Part shown: positions 58,102 to 64,000 of the stretch, one piece after another
Layout of the letters: every line of letters starts with the position of its first letter
Numbering within the stretch: position 1 is the stretch's first letter
Source: CADEDH01 sp039029735
GTDB lineage: Bacteria > Actinomycetota > Acidimicrobiia > Acidimicrobiales > SZUA-35
Reading direction: 5' to 3'
DNA: 64,000 bases
NCBI GenBank assembly: GCA_039029735.1
Contig: JBCCFL010000008.1
Span: forward strand, 62,001-126,000
Position numbers and translations under genes: made by a program
The notes under the pieces: model-generated
Told to the model about the DNA's origin: nothing
The model's input: only the letters and a program-made list of their open reading frames with translations
Database searches by the model: none

Positions 58102-59523
58102 GTGCGGTTCCTGGCCCGAGACCTGCTGGCCCCCCTCGACGGAACACTGGTGGTTCCCGACGCCTCAGCGGCGCCCTCGGGCGACCCTGGTGCGGTCGTG
58201 TTCGACGGCGTGTCGATCGATTCCCGCGCCATTGCGCCCGGCAACCTGTTCGTGCCGATCGTGGCCGAGCGCGACGGGCACGACTTCGTTGCGGGGGCGG
58301 TCGGGTCCGGCGCCGGCGGCTACCTCGTGGCCCACCACGTCGAAGACTCTGCCCTCCGCCAACAGGGCGGGGTTCCTGCCACCGTGCCGGCGATCGCTGT
58401 CGACGACACCGAGGCTGCCCTCACGGCGATCGGCCGCCTGGCCCGCAGCCGCCTGAGCGGGCCGGTGATCGGCGTCACCGGCAGCGTCGGGAAAACGTCG
58501 ATGAAGGATCTGATCGAAGCTGCGGTGAGCGGCACTCGTCGGGCTCACGCCAGCGAGCGTTCGTTCAACAACGAGCTCGGCGTTCCGCTCACCCTCGCCA
58601 ACGCTCCCGATGACACCGAGGTGGCTGTGATCGAGATGGGGGCGCGGGGGAAGGGGCACATCGCCACGTTGTGTGCGGTGGCCCAGCCCACGATCGGCGT
58701 GGTCACCGCAGTGGCCCTCGCCCATTCGGAGCTGTTCGGATCGCTGCAGGGCGTGGCCGAGGCCAAGGGTGAGCTGGTCGAGGCGCTCGACGCCGATGGC
58801 ATCGCCGTGCTCAACGTCGACGATCCGAACGTGGCGGCGATGGCGGCCAAGGCCGCCGGCCGAGTGGTCACCTACGGCACCGGGCCGGTGAGCCCGCAGG
58901 CCGAGTTCCGAGCGGAGCACATCGAGTTGGACGAGCTGTTGCAACCGTCGTTCCGCCTCGTCACGCCCGACGGTGAGTTCGACGTGCAGCTGGCGGTGGC
59001 CGGAGCGCACATGGCCCACAACGCGGCTGGCGCCGTGGCCGCCTCCTGGGCGGCTGGCGTGGCGGTGGCCGACGCCGTGGCTGGCCTCGGTGCGGTGGCG
59101 TTGTCGCCGTGGCGAATGGAGGTGGTGCGTACCACCAACGGCCTCGTGGTGATCAACGACGCCTACAACGCCAACCCCACGTCGATGCGGGCCGCGCTCA
59201 CAGCGTTGATCGAGGTGCCAGCTCACGACCGTTTCGCCGTGGTGGGGGCCATGGCCGAACTGGGCGACGAGGGGCCGGGCGAGCACCGGGCGGTGGCCAG
59301 CGAGGCGGCGGCCGCCGGGGTCACTGTGATCGCCCTGAACGCGCTCGACTACGGCCGCGATGCGGTGCACGTGACGAGCCGTGACGAGGCCCGGGCCGTG
59401 CTCGGCGATCTGGGGGAGGGGAGTGCGGTGCTGGTGAAAGGCAGCCGCGTGGCCGGCCTCGAGGTGCTTGCCGGCCAACTGATCCGGGATCACTCAACGG
59501 CTCCGGTGGGAGATCCGGCCTGA
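58102..59523 (+). CDS. murF: UDP-N-acetylmuramoyl-tripeptide--D-alanyl-D-alanine ligase
   Basis: This 473-residue Mur ligase adds D-Ala-D-Ala to the UDP-MurNAc-tripeptide. The N-terminal domain has FDGVSIDSRAIAPGNLFVPI. The ATP site is VIGVTGSVGKTSMKDLI, followed by SFNNELGVPLTLANAP and VIEMGARGKGHIA. The C-terminal domain carries VINDAYNANPTSMRAAL, which is specific for MurF. Start at GTG is backed by the -10 element. It lies apart from the usual dcw cluster and instead beside ddl on one side and menA on the other. The menA start overlaps its stop (TGATG). Confidence 0.96.
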   Translation: MRFLARDLLAPLDGTLVVPDASAAPSGDPGAVVFDGVSIDSRAIAPGNLFVPIVAERDGHDFVAGAVGSGAGGYLVAHHVEDSALRQQGGVPATVPAIAVDDTEAALTAIGRLARSRLSGPVIGVTGSVGKTSMKDLIEAAVSGTRRAHASERSFNNELGVPLTLANAPDDTEVAVIEMGARGKGHIATLCAVAQPTIGVVTAVALAHSELFGSLQGVAEAKGELVEALDADGIAVLNVDDPNVAAMAAKAAGRVVTYGTGPVSPQAEFRAEHIELDELLQPSFRLVTPDGEFDVQLAVAGAHMAHNAAGAVAASWAAGVAVADAVAGLGAVALSPWRMEVVRTTNGLVVINDAYNANPTSMRAALTALIEVPAHDRFAVVGAMAELGDEGPGEHRAVASEAAAAGVTVIALNALDYGRDAVHVTSRDEARAVLGDLGEGSAVLVKGSRVAGLEVLAGQLIRDHSTAPVGDPA

Positions 59524-60428
59524 TGGCGCTGTCTTCGGCGGCGCAGCCACAGGGGTGGCGGTTGTGGGTGGCCGGGGCGCGGCCTCGCACGCTGCCGGCT
59601 GCGGTGGTGCCGGTCGCCGTCGGTACCGCGGCGGTGGTGGGCGAGGCCGACATCATCTGGTGGCGAGCGCTGGCGGCACTGATCGTGTCGCTCGCCCTGC
59701 AGGTGGCTACGAACTATGTGAACGACTACGCCGATGGCGAGCGGGGCACCGACACCGACCGGGTGGGGCCGATGCGCCTCGTCGGCTCGGGGGCGGCCTC
59801 GGCCGCAGACGTGAAGCGGGCGGCGCTGATCGCGTTCGGGGTGGCCGGGGTGGCCGGTGGTGCATTGGCACTTGCCGTCGGCCCGGAGTTGTTCGTGGTC
59901 GGCGCGGTGTCGATGCTCGCGGGGTGGGCCTACACCGGTGGCCCGAAGCCATACGGCTATCTCGGGCTCGGCGAGCTGTTCGTGTTCGTGTTCTTCGGTG
60001 TGGTGGCCACGGTGGGCTCCACCTACGTACACACCGAGGCGGTCACCACGTTGTCGGTGGTGGCGTCGATCCCGGTGGGCCTGGTGGCCGTTGCGCTGCT
60101 GGTGATCAACAACCTGCGCGACATTCCCGGCGACACCGAGTCGGGCAAGCGCACGCTGGCCGTCCGGCTCGGCGACCGGGTCACCCGCTACGTCTACGTG
60201 AACCTGCTCTCGGGCCTGGCTGTTGGCGTGATCGTGACCGGGCTCGGGTTCCGACCTCTGGCGCTGCTCGGCCTCGTGGGCTGGGCCACGTCGCTGATCC
60301 CGATTCGTACGGTGCTGGCCGGGGCCAAGGGCCCAGACCTGATTCCGGTGCTGGGCGCGACCGGCCGTGTACAGCTGCTCACGGGGCTGCTGCTCGCCGT
60401 CGGCATTGCGCTCGGGGGCTGGGCCTAG
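59523..60428 (+). CDS. menA: 1,4-dihydroxy-2-naphthoate polyprenyltransferase
   Basis: This 301-residue membrane enzyme of the UbiA family adds the isoprenoid tail in menaquinone synthesis. The first Asp-rich motif is NYVNDYADGERGTD and the second is NNLRDIPGDTESGKRTLAVR, both with the order and spacing of MenA. About eight hydrophobic helices are visible. N-terminal GARPRTLPAAVVPVAVGTA is also typical of MenA. Its start overlaps the murF stop, so it is translated with that gene. That links quinone and wall synthesis, which compete for polyprenyl precursors, though this may be chance. No other men gene is in the window. Confidence 0.93.
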   Translation: MALSSAAQPQGWRLWVAGARPRTLPAAVVPVAVGTAAVVGEADIIWWRALAALIVSLALQVATNYVNDYADGERGTDTDRVGPMRLVGSGAASAADVKRAALIAFGVAGVAGGALALAVGPELFVVGAVSMLAGWAYTGGPKPYGYLGLGELFVFVFFGVVATVGSTYVHTEAVTTLSVVASIPVGLVAVALLVINNLRDIPGDTESGKRTLAVRLGDRVTRYVYVNLLSGLAVGVIVTGLGFRPLALLGLVGWATSLIPIRTVLAGAKGPDLIPVLGATGRVQLLTGLLLAVGIALGGWA

Positions 60429-60464
60429 TTCGTCTGGAGCCGCCCAGGGTGGGTTCCCCCGGGC

Positions 60465-61493
60465 CTAGCGGTTCACCACGGTCGAGACGGCTTCGAGGAC
60501 CGGGGGCGGGCCGCTCACCACGAGCGTGTTGACCACCGACTCGTCCCACATCTCCAGGTCGTCGCGGATCTTGTCCACCGGGCCAACCAAGGCAACGTCT
60601 TCCACCATCGAGGTCGGCACGGCTGCGATCGCGGCCTTCTTGTCACCAGTCAGGTAGAGCTGCTGGATCTTCTCGCACTCGGCCTCGTATCCCATGCGGG
60701 TGAACACGTCGAGATGGAAGTTGGCCTCCTTGGCTCCCATGCCGCCGGCGTAGAGGGCCAGCATCGGGCGGATGGCGTCGGCCGCCTCTTCAACGTCGGG
60801 GTTGATGACCACGGGCACCACGGCGGCCACGTCGAAGTCGTTGGCCTTTCGGATCGCCCCCGGGCGGCCGAAGCCTTCGTTGAGTGCGCCCTGGTAGAAC
60901 CCGTTGTCCTTTGGGGCGAAGAACAGCGGCAGCCAGCCGTCGGCGATCTCGGCGGTCATGGCCACGTTCTTCGGGCCTTCGGCTCCCAGGTAGATCGGGA
61001 TGTCGTTGCGCAGCGGGTGCACGGTCGACTTCAGCGGCTTCCCGAGGCCCGCTCCTCCCGGATGGGGGAGCTGATAGTGCTGGCCGTCGTAGCTGACGGG
61101 CTCGTCACGGGCCAGGATCTTGCGAATGATTTCCACGTACTCCCGGGTGCGGGCCAGGGGCTTGGGGTAGGGCATGCCGTACCAGCCCTCCACCACCTGG
61201 GGGCCCGACGCCCCGAGGCCGAGCCGGAAGCGGCCCCCGGAGAGGTGGTCCATCGTCATGGCCGCCATCGCCATGGCGGCTGGCGTGCGAGCCGACAGCT
61301 GACAGATCGAGGTGCCGAGCCCGATCGACTCGGTGGCGGCGCCCCACCAGGCGAGGGGGGTGAGCGCGTCCGATCCGTAGGCCTCGGCGGTCCAGATGCA
61401 GTCGAACTCGAGGCGCTCGGCCATGGCGATCTGTTCGGCCGCGCCGACCGGTGGGCCCGACGACCAGTACCCGAGTCCAAGAGCGAGTCGCAT
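60465..61493 (-). CDS. LLM-class F420-dependent oxidoreductase
   Basis: This is a 342-residue protein of the luciferase-like monooxygenase fold. It starts RLALGLGYWSSGPP and continues with LEFDCIWTAEAYGSDALTPL, LGTSICQLSARTPAAMAMAA and GGRFRLGLGASGPQVVEGWY. These are hallmarks of the F420-binding group common in actinobacteria, and IYLGAEGPKNVAMTAEIADG is the usual later block. The ATG at 61493 has GGAGG about 9 bases upstream; the frame extends further but without support. It would oxidise or reduce a substrate with F420 in the cytoplasm. The substrate is unknown. FMN use cannot be excluded. Confidence 0.9.
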   Translation of the reverse strand: MRLALGLGYWSSGPPVGAAEQIAMAERLEFDCIWTAEAYGSDALTPLAWWGAATESIGLGTSICQLSARTPAAMAMAAMTMDHLSGGRFRLGLGASGPQVVEGWYGMPYPKPLARTREYVEIIRKILARDEPVSYDGQHYQLPHPGGAGLGKPLKSTVHPLRNDIPIYLGAEGPKNVAMTAEIADGWLPLFFAPKDNGFYQGALNEGFGRPGAIRKANDFDVAAVVPVVINPDVEEAADAIRPMLALYAGGMGAKEANFHLDVFTRMGYEAECEKIQQLYLTGDKKAAIAAVPTSMVEDVALVGPVDKIRDDLEMWDESVVNTLVVSGPPPVLEAVSTVVNR

Positions 61494-61716
61494 GGGTGAG
61501 CTACCTCCACGGTGGGGCTGGGATGGGAACGGGGTGGGGACCGACAGCGGGCTGGTTCGGAGCCTGCCCGAGTGGGTCGGACGGGCTGGTTCGATGCCGT
61601 GGGACCGGTTTAGCAGCCCTACGATGACGGAACCCATCCAGGCTTCTGGAACCCGGCGCCGTCCGAGTTCTGTCTTCCAGTTCTGTTGCTGAGCCAAGGT
61701 TCGTTCCCCAGTTTCG

Positions 61717-62403
61717 ATGCCCACCCACTACGACGTTCTCGCCGTCGCTCCTGACGACGCACACGACGACATCCGCCGGGCCTATCACCGGGCGGCTCGT
61801 CGGTGGCACCCTGACCGCTTCGTGGACTCCCCGCCGAGTGAGGCTCGGCAGGCCGAGAACCGGATGCGTCAGGTCAACGAAGCCTGGTCGGTGTTGGGCG
61901 ACTCGGCGAAGCGCAAGGCCTACGACCTCGATTTGCGGGTGGGCGGCGACGGTCGGGGCCCGCAGACAACGAGCCTCGCCGACGACGACGGCGTGATCCG
62001 GATCGACCCCCGGCTGCTCGATCCCGACTTCCTGGCCCAACGGCGCCACGCCCACTCCGACGAGATCTCGAACCGGAGTGCACTCGTTCTGCGGGCCGCG
62101 CCGTTCGTGCTGATCGTGGGGATGCTGGCGGCGATCTTCGTGTTCACCGCCTATGCCCGTGACGGCGGGGGGGACATTGCCCCCACCACCACGGTGGCCG
62201 GGCCGAGCCTGGGCTCGGGCATCGAGGCCAACGACTGCGTGTCGGTGCTCACCGGCCCCTCGTTGTTGGAGCGCCCGTGTGGGCAGGGGGCCGACGGCAT
62301 GGTGATCGGTGCCCGCCTCGCAGACGGGGTGTGCCCGATCGGCACCATCCGCGAGGTGTTCTTGACCAACGGCGCGATCGCCTGCCTTGGCCCCGCCTTC
62401 TGA
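61717..62403 (+). CDS. DnaJ-domain protein with a membrane helix
   Basis: This is a 228-residue protein. Residues 1-72 are a J-domain with the HPD motif at 31-33 (ARRWHPDRF), as needed to stimulate DnaK-type ATPases. Residues about 73-120 are a polar linker. One membrane helix lies at 123-146 (LVLRAAPFVLIVGMLAAIFV). The last 80 residues would be outside and contain four Cys in short loops (for example NDCVSV and GVCPIG). So it is a membrane-anchored J-protein that could recruit Hsp70 to the membrane; the outer Cys-bearing part may be a sensor or bind a partner. The last codons lie inside the first unit of the tandem repeat that follows. Confidence 0.85.
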   Translation: MPTHYDVLAVAPDDAHDDIRRAYHRAARRWHPDRFVDSPPSEARQAENRMRQVNEAWSVLGDSAKRKAYDLDLRVGGDGRGPQTTSLADDDGVIRIDPRLLDPDFLAQRRHAHSDEISNRSALVLRAAPFVLIVGMLAAIFVFTAYARDGGGDIAPTTTVAGPSLGSGIEANDCVSVLTGPSLLERPCGQGADGMVIGARLADGVCPIGTIREVFLTNGAIACLGPAF

Positions 62404-62541
62404 TCGCGGGTCCTTCTGACCGCGGTTTCCTTCTGACCGCGGGTCCTTCTGACCGCGGGTCCTTCTGACCGCGGGTCCTTCTGACCGCGGGTCCTTCTGA
62501 CCGCGGTTTCCTTCTGACCGCGGGTCCTTCTGATCACGGGT
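62396..62541. repeat. Nine-copy 16/17-bp tandem repeat at the end of the DnaJ-like gene
   Basis: Nine units run head to tail. Seven are 16 bp and two (62412-62428 and 62493-62509) are 17 bp with TTT in place of GT. The common unit is CCTTCTGACCGCGGGT; the first and last carry GATC in place of GACC. GACC-GCG-GGTC within each can fold into a mini-hairpin. The stop codon of the DnaJ-like gene lies in the first unit. The units have no spacers, so it is not a CRISPR array. Confidence 0.9.
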
Positions 62542-62585
62542 CGCCTACCTGCTGATCGCAAGACGTTGAGCTTCCGCCGACCGAC

Positions 62586-62591
62586 TAACGT
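62586..62591 (+). promoter_or_regulatory. -10 element (TAACGT) of the amidase gene
   Basis: The hexamer ends 8 bases before the ATG at 62600, consistent with a leaderless transcript. Confidence 0.45.
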
Positions 62592-62599
62592 CGGCGGCC

Positions 62600-64000
62600 A
62601 TGGACTTCCGTGAGCACCGCGTTGTCGACCTCGCCTCCCAGGTGCGGAGTGGGGAGCGGTCCGCCCGTGAACTGACCGAGGCGGCGCTCTCGCGCATCGA
62701 GACCTACGAACCGGACCTGAACGCCTTCGTGGCCACCGACGGCGATCGAGCCATGGCCGACGCCGCCGAGGTCGACGAGCGCCTGGCCACGGGCGAGGCG
62801 GTGGGTCGCCTCGCCGGCATCCCTCTCGGGGTGAAGGACCTCGAAGACGCAGCTGGCTTCCCCACCCGGTACGGCTCGGCGCTGTCATCCGATCAGCCCG
62901 CCAGCGGCGACTCGGTACTCGTGGCTCGGCTCCGGGCCGCCGGATGCGTGATCGTGGGGAAGACGACCACGCCCGAGTACGGCCACAAGGGTGTGACCGA
63001 GAGCCCGCTGTCGGGCGTGACCCGCAACCCATGGGACCTCGCCCGCTCACCGGGGGGCTCCTCCGGAGGTACCGCTGCCGCCATCGCGGCCGGCGTGATT
63101 CCCCTCGGCACTGGCTCCGATGGTGGTGGGTCGATCCGGATCCCGTCGGCCCTCTGTGGGCTGTCGGGCATCAAGACCACCCAGGGTCGGGTGCCCAACG
63201 GTGGGCCGACCGCCCCCGGCTCGGGCCTGCTGTCGGTGAAGGGGCCCATGGCCGCCCGGATCGCCGACGTGGTGTACGCCCTCGATCTGTGCGTTGGCCC
63301 TGACCCAACCGACCCGTTCAGCCTTCCCCGTCAGGGCGCCCCCTGGTACGACGCCATGGCCGCCAGCCGGCTGCCCGCCGTGGCTGGATGGTCGCCCACG
63401 ATGGGGTTCGCCACCGTGGACGACGAGATCGCCAGGATCTGCGCCGCTGCCATCGACACTCTCGCCGACGCTGGCGTGGGCATCGAGACGATCGACGAAG
63501 TCTGGCCGAACGATCCCGTCATGCCGTGGATCACGATGTGGACCACGTCCCGCGCTCGCACCCAGGGCGACCTGCTCGGCACAGCAGACTACGAGCGCAT
63601 CGACCCGTCGCTGCGGCAGCAGATCGAGTGGGGCATGGGTGTGACCGGCAAGGACTTGGCGCACGCCATCGACGAGATCCACTTCATGAACCTCCAGCTC
63701 GAGACCGCCTTCGAACGGGCACCGCTGCTGATCACGCCGGCATGCGCCGGTCAGACGCCGGCGATCGGCCACGACGGCACCATCAACGGCGCCGAGGTGC
63801 CCGGCTGGGTTGGCTTCACCTACGGCTTCAACATGACCCGGAATCCCGCCGGGGTGGTGACCGTGGGCTTCACCGCTGATGGCATGCCGGTGTCGCTTCA
63901 GGTGGTGGGCCGTCAGCGTGACGACATGGCCGTGGCCCAGACGATCGCCGCCATGGAAGAGGTGTTCGGCACCGACCACCGCGCTCCGGTCGGATCCTGA
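62600..64000 (+). CDS. Amidase-signature family amidase
   Basis: This 466-residue hydrolase is complete; its stop is the last codon of the window. The amidase signature is fully present: the catalytic Lys in GIPLGVKDLEDAAG, the Gly/Ser loop SPGGSSGGTAAAIAAG with the cis-Ser, and the nucleophile Ser in GTGSDGGGSIRIPSALCG. The C-terminus has the usual VGFTYGFNMTRNPAGVVTVG block. It hydrolyses an amide (or aryl ester) in the cytoplasm. The related GatA is unlikely because no gatB or gatC is beside it and the C-terminal part fits free-standing amidases. The substrate is unknown. Confidence 0.9.
   Translation: MDFREHRVVDLASQVRSGERSARELTEAALSRIETYEPDLNAFVATDGDRAMADAAEVDERLATGEAVGRLAGIPLGVKDLEDAAGFPTRYGSALSSDQPASGDSVLVARLRAAGCVIVGKTTTPEYGHKGVTESPLSGVTRNPWDLARSPGGSSGGTAAAIAAGVIPLGTGSDGGGSIRIPSALCGLSGIKTTQGRVPNGGPTAPGSGLLSVKGPMAARIADVVYALDLCVGPDPTDPFSLPRQGAPWYDAMAASRLPAVAGWSPTMGFATVDDEIARICAAAIDTLADAGVGIETIDEVWPNDPVMPWITMWTTSRARTQGDLLGTADYERIDPSLRQQIEWGMGVTGKDLAHAIDEIHFMNLQLETAFERAPLLITPACAGQTPAIGHDGTINGAEVPGWVGFTYGFNMTRNPAGVVTVGFTADGMPVSLQVVGRQRDDMAVAQTIAAMEEVFGTDHRAPVGS

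Noticed and set aside
58102..60428. Part of a dcw cell-division/wall cluster
   Set aside because: Only ddl and murF are present; menA and an LLM oxidoreductase follow, with no mraY, murD or fts gene.
62396..62541. CRISPR array
   Set aside because: The 16/17-bp units are contiguous, with no spacers and no cas genes nearby.
62600..64000. GatA subunit of the tRNA amidotransferase
   Set aside because: There is no gatB or gatC beside it and the C-terminal half fits free-standing amidases better.

Overview
The window is GC-rich, gene-dense bacterial chromosome. Several genes point to a high-GC actinobacterium of the Acidimicrobiia type: an actinobacterial-type DapD, a TIGR03086/maleylpyruvate isomerase-like protein, an F420-type luciferase-like oxidoreductase, several CaiB/BaiF CoA-transferases, a class I lysyl-tRNA synthetase and a probable 6C small RNA. 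This placement is inferred from gene content; no rRNA or other phylogenetic marker was compared. No prophage, insertion sequence, CRISPR array or tRNA was seen. Many genes appear to be transcribed leaderless: a TANNNT hexamer ends 6-9 nt before the start codon. Several starts below rest on that pattern.

Layout. 1-3.2 kb: end of a surface-polymer gene set (O-antigen ligase-like membrane protein, coiled-coil/NYN-like protein, two GNAT-fold transferases). 3.2-8.3 kb: an ECF sigma factor fused to a membrane helix and RTX calcium-binding repeats, a secreted M1-like metallopeptidase and a thioredoxin-fold lipoprotein. 8.3-11.8 kb: dapD, a metallo-beta-lactamase-fold hydrolase, an EamA transporter and a Lin0512 protein. 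11.8-15.2 kb: a tightly coupled four-gene operon (secreted AGY-repeat protein, amidoligase-like enzyme, ECF sigma factor, membrane AGY-repeat protein). This is the best candidate here for an undescribed system. 15.3-28.2 kb: acyl-CoA metabolism (two-domain CoA-transferase, WYL regulator, second CoA-transferase, esterase, single-chain biotin-dependent acyl-CoA carboxylase, SDR, DUF2889 protein).

28.3-31.7 kb: class I lysS converging on a second sigma/anti-sigma pair. 31.9-36.5 kb: glycosyltransferase, GNAT/NDP-forming acyl-CoA synthetase protein and quinone oxidoreductase. 36.5-45.6 kb: citrate synthase, carboxyltransferase subunit, LysR regulator, 6C RNA, HAD-PlsC fusion, aconitase and a divergent GntR regulator. 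45.7-48.7 kb: DUF3048 lipoprotein, small membrane protein, nitroreductase and a Cys-containing secreted protein. 48.7-54.4 kb: a lipid operon (fatty acyl-CoA reductase-HAD fusion, LarA-like protein, PlsC acyltransferase) with a divergent TetR regulator. 54.5-64 kb: TPM-domain protein, ddl, murF, menA, LLM oxidoreductase, membrane DnaJ-like protein, a 16-bp tandem repeat and an amidase that ends on the last base.

Together these describe an aerobic heterotroph that degrades CoA-activated acids through the TCA cycle and invests in envelope biology. Extracytoplasmic signalling is prominent: there are three ECF sigma factors, each with a different arrangement of its membrane partner.
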